Assembly: GCA_009936675.1 (NCBI GenBank)
Contig: JAACDY010000055.1
Location: 1-8,416, forward strand
Reading direction: 5' to 3'
From: Bacteroidota bacterium
GTDB taxonomy: Bacteria; Bacteroidota; Bacteroidia; Flavobacteriales; Flavobacteriaceae
Length of the DNA stretch: 8,416 nt
Of the stretch, positions 1-6,802 are shown piece after piece. Below the pieces are notes generated by a model. That model was not told the DNA's origin and searched no databases. It saw nothing but the letters and a program-made list of their open reading frames with translations. Position 1 is the first letter of the stretch. The number at the start of each line of letters is the position of its first letter. The position numbers were made by a program, and so were the translations under genes.

Positions 1-175
1 AGTCGGCATGAAAATGGGTTTCAAAAATATACTTGATTTTGGCCTTGTTTTTCTTTACTTTTTCCAAATAAGGGGTAATTTCCCTCAGCGGGTCAATGAT
101 GGCCACTTCACCTTCACTTTCGACATAGTAGGCACCTTGTGCCAAACATCCCGTGTAAATCTGTTCTACTTTCAT
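1..175 (-). CDS. MBL-fold metallo-hydrolase, persulfide dioxygenase/rhodanese type (N-terminal part, cut by window edge)
   Basis: The first 58 codons are present and the rest lies beyond base 1. The translation starts MKVEQIYTGCLAQGAYYVES, continues through an IIDPLRE segment and ends in ETHFHAD, the beginning of the HxHxDH metal site of metallo-beta-lactamase-fold hydrolases. In Bacteroidota this opening is typical of proteins with an MBL domain followed by rhodanese domains, related to ETHE1/CstB persulfide dioxygenases, which oxidise glutathione or low-molecular-weight persulfides to sulfite. The rhodanese part cannot be seen here. The ATG overlaps the TGA of the upstream SulP gene as ATGA, so the two are very likely cotranscribed and translationally coupled. 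There is no signal peptide, so it should act in the cytoplasm. The family call is strong; the exact substrate is inferred. Confidence 0.88.
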   Translation of the reverse strand, partial: MKVEQIYTGCLAQGAYYVESEGEVAIIDPLREITPYLEKVKKNKAKIKYIFETHFHAD

Positions 176-1893
176 TTCAGGTTATTTTGGTTTGAAATTC
201 TTTTTTCAATTTTTGGGATTTCTTCTCCTTGGATATTCTTTATCGCGGTGTCCAAATTAGAGAAAAAATTTCTTTTGTCAACGATTTTAACCAGACCGTC
301 GCGGTAAAAAATATCTCTTATGGGGCCAATGGCTTTGACCCACAGAACTTTGATGTTTTTTTGCTGAAGGTCTTGAACCCAATTTTCTAATGTGTTATAG
401 GCACTGGCATCAATGTAGTGGATGGGACCAGCATCAATGACCAGAAATTGGATTTTATTTTTTTCTTCTTCCAAGCGCTTTGCGATTTGTTTTTTAAAAT
501 AAGTGTGGTTTCCAAAAAACAATTGCCCATCGAAACGGATGATAAGCACCCCTGGAAAAGTTTCTATTTCTTCAGAAAATCGCAGTACATTTCTGAATCG
601 AGACGTTCCTTTGATCCGTCCCAAAACGGCAATATGGGGCTGGGAGGAACGATAAATCATCAACGAAAGGGCGACCAAGGTTCCCAAAAGTATTCCTTCT
701 TTGATGCCCATAACCAGTGTGACTGCAAAGGTGAACAGCAAGACGAAAAATTCCTCTCGATGCGTTTTCCAAAGTTTGTAAGGGTATTTCAAGTCAATGA
801 GGTTGATGACAGCGGTGAGAATTATTGCCCCGAGAACAGCTTTGGGCAGATGGTAAAACCAGTCGGTAAAAAACATCAATGTCAAAGCCACCAAGGTGGC
901 ACTGATGAGTGAGGCAATTCCAGTTTTGGCACCAGATTGGTGATTGACCGCAGTTCTGGAAAAACCTCCAGTGGTGGGGTAGGACTGAAACAAGGAGCCT
1001 AGTATGTTGGCAGTACCCAGAGCGATGAGTTCCTGGTTGGGGTTAATGGTCTCTTTCTTTTCCTTAATCTCAATGGCTTTGGCCACCGAAATGGCTTCCA
1101 AAAAGGCGATCAATGCCAAAGTCAAAGCCATAGGCAGGAGTTGGTAAACTTCTTCAAGGGAAATGGATTGCAATTGGATGGAGGGCAGCCCCTCAGGAAT
1201 AGGACCTACAATATTCAAACCCTTTTCATTCCAGCTCAGTTGAGCGGTCAATAGGGTAGAGGCAACCACTACTATCAACGCCGCTGGGATTCTATGGGAC
1301 AGGTATTTTATGGCGAAGATTAGAGCGATACTTCCCAAGGTAATGAGCAGGGTAAAAAGGTGAATCTCTTCATTGCTTTGCCAGAGCGAATGAAAGATTT
1401 TTTGGATTAAATGGTGAGAAGGAAGGTCAATTCCTATGACGTGTTTCAGCTGGGTCATACCGATAACTACAGCTGCAGCGGAGGTAAAACCACTGATTAC
1501 TGGTTGAGACAAAAAATTAACTAAAAAACCGAATTTCAAAAACCCTAGGAAAACTTGAATGAGTCCCATAAACAAGGCCAAGAAAATAGCCAAGGAAATA
1601 TAGTGGTTGGCATCCACCACAGCGATAGTATTGAGCGCAGTGGCGACCAAAAGAGAATCCATGGCTACAGGGCCAACGGCCAAATGGCGTGAACTGCCCA
1701 TAAAAGCGTAGACCATTTGAGGAAAAATAGCGGCATACAAACCATATACAGGAGGAAGTCCTGCAATCATGGCATAGGCCATTCCTTGAGGAATCAGCAT
1801 CACCGCTACTGTGATTCCCGCCGATAGATCTCCTTTAAACAAATCGCTGTCGTAATTTTTAATCCACTCCAAAAAGGGAAAGTACCTTTGCAT
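172..1893 (-). CDS. SulP family inorganic anion transporter with STAS domain
   Basis: A full-length permease of 573 residues, the usual size for the SulP/SLC26 family (sulfate, bicarbonate or other anion uptake at the inner membrane). The N-terminal signature is clear: PQGMAYAMIAGLPPVYGLY at residues 35-53, then SSRHLAVGPVA around 67-77. YPTTGGFSRTAVN at about 305-317 matches the conserved core, with many hydrophobic helices between. A cytoplasmic STAS domain occupies roughly residues 437-555, with IDAS at 494-497 at the loop that carries the conserved Ser/Thr. The ATG at 1893 is preceded by a 65-bp spacer containing a palindrome and a promoter box. The 3' end overlaps the MBL-hydrolase gene by 4 bp. 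The neighbourhood suggests sulfate, sulfite or thiosulfate as substrate, but SulP specificity cannot be read from sequence and bicarbonate remains possible. Confidence 0.95.
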   Translation of the reverse strand: MQRYFPFLEWIKNYDSDLFKGDLSAGITVAVMLIPQGMAYAMIAGLPPVYGLYAAIFPQMVYAFMGSSRHLAVGPVAMDSLLVATALNTIAVVDANHYISLAIFLALFMGLIQVFLGFLKFGFLVNFLSQPVISGFTSAAAVVIGMTQLKHVIGIDLPSHHLIQKIFHSLWQSNEEIHLFTLLITLGSIALIFAIKYLSHRIPAALIVVVASTLLTAQLSWNEKGLNIVGPIPEGLPSIQLQSISLEEVYQLLPMALTLALIAFLEAISVAKAIEIKEKKETINPNQELIALGTANILGSLFQSYPTTGGFSRTAVNHQSGAKTGIASLISATLVALTLMFFTDWFYHLPKAVLGAIILTAVINLIDLKYPYKLWKTHREEFFVLLFTFAVTLVMGIKEGILLGTLVALSLMIYRSSQPHIAVLGRIKGTSRFRNVLRFSEEIETFPGVLIIRFDGQLFFGNHTYFKKQIAKRLEEEKNKIQFLVIDAGPIHYIDASAYNTLENWVQDLQQKNIKVLWVKAIGPIRDIFYRDGLVKIVDKRNFFSNLDTAIKNIQGEEIPKIEKRISNQNNLK

Positions 1894-1909
1894 TTTTTTA
1901 ATTGTGCTT

Positions 1910-1917
1910 CAAAAATA
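1910..1917 (-). promoter_or_regulatory. Predicted Bacteroidota -7 promoter box for the SulP-MBL operon
   Basis: On the minus strand this reads TATTTTTG, a perfect match to the phylum's TAnnTTTG -7 consensus. Transcription would begin about 5 bp downstream, near 1905, leaving a leader of about 11 nt before the SulP ATG at 1893. No TTTG -33 element is visible at the expected distance. The palindrome at 1940-1953 lies just upstream of that region instead, which fits an activator-dependent promoter. Confidence 0.5.
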
Positions 1918-1937
1918 CGCTTACTTGGGAAAACGAT

Positions 1938-1955
1938 GCGTAACCTAGGTTACAC
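1938..1955. promoter_or_regulatory. Palindromic operator candidate (Crp/Fnr-type site)
   Basis: The core GTAACCTAGGTTAC at 1940-1953 is a perfect 14-bp inverted repeat. Pairing continues outward at 1938/1955 and 1937/1956, with one mismatch at 1939/1954. Its centre (1946.5) is about 41.5 bp upstream of the start point predicted from the TATTTTTG box, the Class II position for Crp/Fnr activators. A Crp/Fnr gene lies immediately upstream. The symmetry and position are seen; binding by that regulator is inferred. It is too short, without a loop or T-run, to be a terminator. Confidence 0.6.
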
Positions 1956-1958
1956 AAG

Positions 1959-2585
1959 TCAGATCACAACAATGTTGTTTCTTTTGAGCTGAATCTTTCC
2001 CGATAGTTCTAATTTTTTGAGCAAACGAGAAATGACTACACGAGAGCTATGTAATTCCTGAGCAATATTCTGGTGGGTCATCAGCAGTTCATTTTTCCCA
2101 TTGACTCTTTTTTTCTCAGCCATATAATCCATGAGTCTTTTTTGGAGACCGTCAAAAGCCAAACTGTCCAAAGTGTCAATTAATTCATCCATCCGGATTT
2201 GATAGCTACGAAAGAGAAAACGCCGCCAACTGGGGTATTTTGCCTCCCAATCTTGTATTCGATGGATGGGAACCATAATCAATTTTGAAGGCAACTCAGA
2301 GACGGCCCTGATTTTGCTTTTGGTCTCTCCCATTTCCCACGCAAAGGTAAGGGTACAAGAGTCTCCCTCCTCGAGATAGTAGAGCAGTAATTCCTACCCA
2401 TTTTCATTTTCTCTCGATATTTTTATGGCTCCTGAGACCATCAGCGGAACCCCTTTGATCTTTTCTCCAATGTCGATCATCATAAAATCTTCGGGGATTT
2501 CTTTGAGCGTACCCACTTTAGCGATCTCTTGAATTAAATCTTCTTCAAAGACATTTCCAAAAAGTTTTTTAAGGTCAAGGATCAT
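1959..2585 (-). pseudogene. Crp/Fnr family transcriptional regulator interrupted by an in-frame TAG
   Basis: One reading frame of 209 codons covers a complete Crp/Fnr-type regulator. The N-terminal cyclic-nucleotide-binding-like fold includes IDIGEKIKGVPLMVSGAIKI at residues 38-57. A C-terminal winged helix-turn-helix contains THQNIAQELHSSRVVISRLL and ends in NNIVVI. Codon 64 (bases 2394-2396) is TAG, within ENENG-stop-ELLLYYLEEGD, where homologues usually carry an acidic or polar residue. There is no frameshift, and the downstream half is well preserved, so the change looks recent. A ribosome could restart at the ATG at 2333, giving a 124-residue protein with the DNA-binding domain but only part of the sensor. 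The gene faces the palindrome and the SulP-MBL operon that it probably controls. A sequencing error or occasional readthrough would restore a normal protein of about 208 residues. Confidence 0.85.
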
Positions 2586-2611
2586 GTTGGATGATCTTCA
2601 ATTTATTTGAT

Positions 2612-2619
2612 GAAAGTTA
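2612..2619 (-). promoter_or_regulatory. Possible -7 box for the Crp/Fnr gene
   Basis: The minus strand reads TAACTTTC, one mismatch from TAnnTTTG, 26 bp upstream of the ATG at 2585. It overlaps TTGTAAC, a half-site resembling one arm of the palindrome at 1940-1953, which would allow autoregulation. No good -33 element is seen, so support is weak. Confidence 0.3.
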
Positions 2620-2665
2620 CAATATTTGGGAATTTTCCTGTCCCCATATTGTGAATAATAATTTT

Positions 2666-2693
2666 TTTGTTAAACCTTTAGGGACGATTTTTG
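2666..2693 (+). promoter_or_regulatory. Possible promoter for the outer-membrane receptor gene
   Basis: TTTG at 2666-2669 is followed after 16 bp by GATTTTTG at 2686-2693, which differs from TAnnTTTG at one base. The start point would fall near 2698, about 17 nt before the GTG start. The spacer is shorter than the usual 19 or so, so this is tentative. Confidence 0.3.
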
Positions 2694-2714
2694 TCAAATT
2701 AAAAATCCAACTGT

Positions 2715-5081
2715 GTGAAAAAGGCCATCGCCCTAATTTTTTTGTTCCTTAACGTTACTCCTCTTTTTTCCCAACAAAAGAGTTTTGAAATCATAGGAGT
2801 TATTGTGGATCAATCTTCCCAAGCACCCATTCCATTTGCCACGGTTGTTGTATTAGATAATACCAGCCTTGACCCCATCACTGGAGTTACCACTGCTGAA
2901 GATGGTTCTTTTAGTGTCCGATCTCCTTATGAAGACATTTATGTAGAGATTAGTTTTATCGGTTATGAAACCTTAAAACGCCAAGATTTTCAGGTCAATG
3001 GAGCGCTTTTAGATTTGGGTACAATAGCCCTAAGCGAACAATCAGAAATGTTGAACGAAGTGGAGGTTAGGGGAGAAAAATCAACGATGGAGTTCAAACT
3101 TGACAAAAGGGTTTTTAATGTAGGAAAAGATTTAAGCAGCACAGGAGCCAGTGCGCTGGAAGTGTTGGACAATGTTCCATCGGTTACTGTCAGTATAGAA
3201 GGCCAAGTAAGACTTAGGGGCAATGCCGGTGTTCAAATTTTGATCAATGGAAAACCCTCTGTGTTGACCTCCGAAGGGGGAAATGCTTTGGGATCGATTA
3301 CGGCAGAGATGATCGATAAAGTTGAGGTCATCACCAATCCCTCTGCCAAGTATGAAGCCGAAGGAACAGCAGGGATCATAAATATAGTAATCAAGAAAGA
3401 TGAAAGAAAGGGAATCAATGGTTCCTTTACCCTCAATTATGGCCAACCGGACAACAACAGTTTAGGTCTAAGCCTGAATCGTCGTACCGAAAAATTCAAT
3501 CTCTTTACCCAAATAGGATATGGATCAAGAAGTTATCCACGGGAAGGGAAAAATAAGAATGACAATCGATTGACCAATACTCAGGTTTTGACAGAGGGAA
3601 CTCAGTACCGAAATGAAAAGTTTTACAACATCATATTGGGAACAGATTATTACATCAACCCCCAAAATGTAATCACCCTGTCTGGGTTTTATGCTTTTGA
3701 GGCCGAGGATCAACCCTCCAATACCAATGTCAAGCAGTACAATAACATTGCTGATTTGACGTCAGAATGGAACCGAAAGGAGGTAACTACCGCAGACAAT
3801 CCTAAATATCAATACGAATTTATTTACAAGAGAGATTTTTTGGATGACGAAGATCACGATTTGATTTTTAGTGCGACTGGGAATCTATTCAGCAAAGATC
3901 AATCCTCGGAGTTTTTCAATACTACCGTATTGGGATCTGACACCTTTGACGACCAGCAAACCCGGACTTTCTTTCGCGAGGCGGAGCATATTTTCAAACT
4001 GGATTACACCCATCCTTTTGGAGAGGTATGGAAAGTAGAAGGAGGGTTTCAATATGCCAACAACGATGTGAGTAATGATTTTGAGGTAAAAGACGATTTG
4101 GCCAGTCAATGGGTTGTCAATTCGGGATTGACCAATGTTTTCGAATTTACTCAAGGGGTTTTGGGCGTTTATGGAATGGCGGCCTATGAATCGGATACTT
4201 GGGGGGCTCAGTTGGGGTTGAGGACTGAAAACACAAAAATCAATACTCTTTTGGTCAATACCGAGGAAGAGAACGAACAGAACTTTACCGATTTGTTTCC
4301 GTCGTTGAATACCTCCTATAAGTTTAGCCAAAGCTTTTCCCTTCAGGCAGGCTATTCCAGAAGGATCTACCGACCACGTTTGTGGGAACTGAATCCCTTT
4401 TTCAACATTCGCAACAGCTATAACTACAGGAAAGGAAACCCCAATCTGAGATCGGAATACTCGGATTCCTATGAGATATCGGCCATTTTTCTTAAAGGGA
4501 TAAGCTCCCTAAATATGAGTCTTTACCAGCTATACACCACCAATACCATTGAATCTGTTACTACATTTCAGGACAATATCAGTGTGAGTGGGCCTGAGAA
4601 TTTGGGAAGTAAAAGGGTGAATGGTATAGAGATCAATGGAAAAATTACGCCTTCCAAAAAAATTATAATCAATGGAGATTTCAATTACAACGCCTTTGAT
4701 CGTAAAGCCACATGGCAAAACCGATCTTTTGATTTTAAAGGCAACAGTTGGAGTTCGGAAATCACTTCCAAGTTTAAGTTCCCCAAAGATTTGGATGTAG
4801 AAATGAGCTGGAATTATCAGTCTGGATTTAAAACCATTGATGGGGAGTCTGGCCCCAGTCAGTTTTTCAATCTGGGAGCCCGAAAAAAACTACTCAAAGG
4901 CAAAGGTGTGGTCAGTTTGAACATCAGAGACCTTTTTGCCACAAGGGTTAGGGAAAATGAAACCATCAGGGATAATTTCAATATTTGGAGCCGTTCGGTT
5001 TACGGAAGATTTTGGGTTATCGGATTCAGCTATGGTTTTGGTAAGGGTGAAGCCATGGAATTTAGGAGTAGAAGAAGATAA
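2715..5081 (+). CDS. TonB-receptor-like outer-membrane beta-barrel protein with CarboxypepD_reg-like and plug domains
   Basis: A 788-residue outer-membrane protein. Residues 1-20 form a signal peptide (MKKAIALIFL...PLFSQ). A carboxypeptidase-regulatory-like beta-sandwich follows at about 25-108, with PIPFATVVV and the SFIGYETL segment. The plug domain spans about 112-230, with VRLRGNAGVQILINGKPS at 165-182 and IDKVEVITNPSAKYEAEG at 200-217. The remainder is a beta-barrel rich in aromatic alternation and typical of the family often named outer membrane beta-barrel protein (OMP_b-brl_3). Such proteins import ligands or act as outer-membrane channels powered by TonB. No SusD partner is adjacent, so a glycan utilisation locus is not supported and the ligand is unknown. 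The start is GTG, chosen because it opens directly onto the MKK signal peptide. Two small genes follow on the same strand. Confidence 0.92.
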   Translation: MKKAIALIFLFLNVTPLFSQQKSFEIIGVIVDQSSQAPIPFATVVVLDNTSLDPITGVTTAEDGSFSVRSPYEDIYVEISFIGYETLKRQDFQVNGALLDLGTIALSEQSEMLNEVEVRGEKSTMEFKLDKRVFNVGKDLSSTGASALEVLDNVPSVTVSIEGQVRLRGNAGVQILINGKPSVLTSEGGNALGSITAEMIDKVEVITNPSAKYEAEGTAGIINIVIKKDERKGINGSFTLNYGQPDNNSLGLSLNRRTEKFNLFTQIGYGSRSYPREGKNKNDNRLTNTQVLTEGTQYRNEKFYNIILGTDYYINPQNVITLSGFYAFEAEDQPSNTNVKQYNNIADLTSEWNRKEVTTADNPKYQYEFIYKRDFLDDEDHDLIFSATGNLFSKDQSSEFFNTTVLGSDTFDDQQTRTFFREAEHIFKLDYTHPFGEVWKVEGGFQYANNDVSNDFEVKDDLASQWVVNSGLTNVFEFTQGVLGVYGMAAYESDTWGAQLGLRTENTKINTLLVNTEEENEQNFTDLFPSLNTSYKFSQSFSLQAGYSRRIYRPRLWELNPFFNIRNSYNYRKGNPNLRSEYSDSYEISAIFLKGISSLNMSLYQLYTTNTIESVTTFQDNISVSGPENLGSKRVNGIEINGKITPSKKIIINGDFNYNAFDRKATWQNRSFDFKGNSWSSEITSKFKFPKDLDVEMSWNYQSGFKTIDGESGPSQFFNLGARKKLLKGKGVVSLNIRDLFATRVRENETIRDNFNIWSRSVYGRFWVIGFSYGFGKGEAMEFRSRRR

Positions 5082-5118
5082 TTTTTTCAGGTTTTACACT
5101 CTTTTTTACTAAATTGCC

Positions 5119-5544
5119 GTGAACATAAATCAAATTGAAATGAATATCAAAACTATTTTTCGGATCTGTGCAGTCCTCATTCTCATTCAAGGCCTGCCCT
5201 TGTTTTTATCTCTTTTTTCACCCGAATTTAAAATGACGCTGATCGCAGACGCTTTTGGAGCGAATCCATCTGCCGATGCGGTAATCATGTTCGAGACTTT
5301 TGCTTTGGTTGTTGGACTTATGGTTTTGGGGATTGTCTTTGTAATCATTGGAGCCTCCTCTTTCACGGACTTGGAGACCTTAAAAAGAGTTTCTTTTTTG
5401 TTATTTGTATTGGCGGGGTTTTTTTCCCTTCCAGATCTCATTGCATTTATCAAAGGAAATCCAACAGCACCCCTGCCTGTCATCCTTTTAGGATTGGCCA
5501 CCATGGGGCTGTTTTATTACGGATCTAAGAAGGGTACTGTTTAA
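5119..5544 (+). CDS. Small four-helix integral membrane protein of unknown function
   Basis: I do not recognise a named family with confidence. The 141-residue product has four hydrophobic segments at about residues 11-31, 56-78, 91-110 and 117-134, with short polar loops and a basic C-terminus (GSKKGTV). The size and topology resemble small DoxX-like or DUF4345-like membrane proteins, but no diagnostic motif is visible. The longest reading begins at GTG 5119; the ATG at 5140 (giving MNIKTIFRICAVL) keeps all membrane segments and may be the true start. It lies 37 bp after the receptor gene and 22 bp before the AhpD-like gene, so cotranscription with the latter is likely. The pairing suggests a shared stress or redox role, which is only inference. 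Confidence 0.75.
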   Translation: MNINQIEMNIKTIFRICAVLILIQGLPLFLSLFSPEFKMTLIADAFGANPSADAVIMFETFALVVGLMVLGIVFVIIGASSFTDLETLKRVSFLLFVLAGFFSLPDLIAFIKGNPTAPLPVILLGLATMGLFYYGSKKGTV

Positions 5545-5566
5545 TATTATTAACCATTATTTATTT

Positions 5567-5977
5567 ATGAAAAAAATTGTATTACTATTTTTATTTACAA
5601 CAGCATTGGGTTTCAGTCAAACTACAGATGAAGAATATGAGGCGCTGACCAAAAAAAGTCCTTTTAACAAAATGTATCCAAAAGCCACAGCTGCCGATGC
5701 CGCTGTATATTTTGGAGCTTGGAACAAAATTTTTACTGAAGGGCCTATTGCATTGAAAGAAGCCAGATTGGCGGCCATATCGGCTTCTGCAGCTATGAAG
5801 TGTGAGTATTGTATTACGGCTCAGGTGCACATGGCAATAGCGGCCGGAGCAACTGATGATGAAATTAAAGCCGCCATTTTTATTGCCGCCGAAGTGGCTC
5901 GTTTCTCTACATTGCTTTACGGAAATGAATTTGGAATGGATAATCTGAAGAACATATTGGGAATTCAACCCGAATAA
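5567..5977 (+). CDS. Exported AhpD-like / carboxymuconolactone decarboxylase family protein
   Basis: A 136-residue all-helical protein of the AhpD/CMD superfamily. The core EARLAAISASAAMKCEYC (residues 65-82) carries the CxxC pair (Cys79, Cys82) and an upstream Glu65. It is followed by a GATDDEIKAAI helix (residues 94-104), as in thiol-dependent peroxidases of the AhpD type. Two features are unusual. A signal peptide (MKKIVLLFLFTTALGFSQ) precedes the domain, so the protein should work in the periplasm or outside the cell, whereas AhpD is normally cytoplasmic. Also, the position four residues after the second Cys, His in AhpD, is Gln86; a His lies two residues further on (His88). A disulfide or peroxide-related role is likely, but catalytic activity is unproven. 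It ends the plus-strand group, just before a hairpin terminator. Confidence 0.88.
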   Translation: MKKIVLLFLFTTALGFSQTTDEEYEALTKKSPFNKMYPKATAADAAVYFGAWNKIFTEGPIALKEARLAAISASAAMKCEYCITAQVHMAIAAGATDDEIKAAIFIAAEVARFSTLLYGNEFGMDNLKNILGIQPE

Positions 5978-5997
5978 GCAGCGCTTTTTCCTTTTCT

Positions 5998-6033
5998 AAA
6001 AAAAGTCCAACACCAATCGGGTCGGGCTTTTTT
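5998..6033. terminator. Hairpin terminator, probably bidirectional
   Basis: AAAAAAGTCC at 5999-6008 pairs with GGGCTTTTTT at 6024-6033, with one G-T wobble, around a 15-nt loop. It has A-runs on one side and T-runs on the other, so it can terminate transcription in both directions. It lies between the converging AhpD-like gene (ends 5977) and DoxX-like gene (ends 6046), as expected for a shared terminator. Confidence 0.75.
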
Positions 6034-6045
6034 ATTGGTATCACA

Positions 6046-6399
6046 TCACATAAAGTTTTGGATCAACTCAAAGCACAAATAGCCGTTGAGTAGCGAGTAG
6101 GACAGAGCGGGAAGGGTTTTTATCAGGCCATCTTTGATCATTATACGGGTGATGACCCCAAACAGCATCAAAAGGGAAAGCCCTAGTGTACTTATGATTT
6201 GTAAGTAATCCATCCAAAATCCAACGATAATCCCAAGCGCTCCCAACAATTGAAGTACTCCTGTTAGTTTTCGGAATTGTGGAATACCGTAGCGGTCAAA
6301 TTCTTCCACCATAAAGCGACTGGTGAAACAACCGACTCCATAGAACAAAAATGAAATGGACGAAAACCACAAAAGGAGATTAAGCAGGGTCAAAAGCAA
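6046..6399 (-). CDS. DoxX-like membrane protein (distal gene)
   Basis: About 117 residues with four hydrophobic helices. Motifs of the DoxX-like family can be seen: FYGVGCFTSRFMVEEFDRYG (residues 19-38), FRKLTGVLQLLGALGIIVGF (42-61), and the late IKDGLIKTLPALSYSLLNGY (88-107). DoxX proteins are small membrane proteins, some linked to thiosulfate:quinone oxidoreductase or to thiol and redox stress complexes; the function of this subgroup is not established. The reading frame is closed upstream by TAA at 6406-6408 and holds no ATG near the start. Translation must therefore begin at TTG, either 6399 or 6393. Either choice overlaps the end of the DUF2237 gene (stop 6380-6382) by about 14-20 bp, pointing to translational coupling in one operon. 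Confidence 0.85.
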   Translation of the reverse strand: MLLTLLNLLLWFSSISFLFYGVGCFTSRFMVEEFDRYGIPQFRKLTGVLQLLGALGIIVGFWMDYLQIISTLGLSLLMLFGVITRIMIKDGLIKTLPALSYSLLNGYLCFELIQNFM

Positions 6400-6754
6400 A
6401 TTTTTTTAAAACGTCTAGGCTGACATGGTCTAATGTTTTGTGATGACAAGCATCCAAGATGATTTGGGGTGCCACATCCGATCGATAGGCTTCCAACCAC
6501 CTTGAAACACACAAACACCAATGATCTCCTGCGATCAAACCTGGAAAATCATATTCTGGATAAGCACGGGTCAAGTCATTTCCTTTGCTTTTTGAAAAGG
6601 TCAAAAAAGCGTCCGTGACCACCGCACAAACCGTATGGGTTCCTGAATCAAACGGGCCTGTGTCACAACACCCATTTCTATAGGCACCGGTCATGGGGTC
6701 TGTACCACAAACCACCAAAGGTTTCCCAAAAACATTGACTGCAGTCTCTTTCAT
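6380..6754 (-). CDS. DUF2237 family protein
   Basis: A 124-residue soluble protein matching the DUF2237 family closely across its length. Residues 11-35 include VVCGTDPMTGAYRNGCC, followed by SGTHTVCAVVTDAFLTFSKS (37-56) and GNDL (58-61). The second half has YDFPGLIAGDHWCLCVSRW (68-86) and APQIILDA (95-102). It has seven cysteines (16, 29, 30, 43, 80, 82, 103), including CC and CxC pairs, which may bind metal or undergo thiol chemistry. The family is widespread and has no established function; no signal peptide is present, so a cytoplasmic location is expected. It sits between two DoxX-like genes, 48 bp after the first and overlapping the second. The ATG start at 6754 gives the normal family length. 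Confidence 0.92.
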   Translation of the reverse strand: MKETAVNVFGKPLVVCGTDPMTGAYRNGCCDTGPFDSGTHTVCAVVTDAFLTFSKSKGNDLTRAYPEYDFPGLIAGDHWCLCVSRWLEAYRSDVAPQIILDACHHKTLDHVSLDVLKKFAFDPA

Positions 6755-6802
6755 TTTAAAACAGCATCCAATCCATTAAAAACAAAGACTAAACCCTTTG
6801 GG

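Noticed and set aside
418..912. Open frame of 164 codons on the plus strand inside the SulP gene
   Set aside because: It is antisense to the conserved SulP permease; its translation is low-complexity and matches no family pattern.
1940..1953. Palindrome as a terminator of the Crp/Fnr gene
   Set aside because: The perfect inverted repeat has no loop and no adjacent T-run on the transcribed strand, and it sits at an activator position for the next gene.
2394..2396. TAG read as a recoded amino acid such as pyrrolysine
   Set aside because: No pyrrolysine genes are seen here and the system is not expected in this phylum; a nonsense change or sequencing error is simpler.
3885..4331. Open frame of 148 codons on the minus strand inside the receptor gene
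   Set aside because: Shadow of the beta-barrel coding region, with no recognisable domain and no independent promoter or spacing.
2715..5977. Polysaccharide utilisation locus
   Set aside because: The receptor is not accompanied by SusD, glycoside hydrolases or a hybrid sensor, and its barrel resembles the OMP_b-brl_3 type, not SusC.
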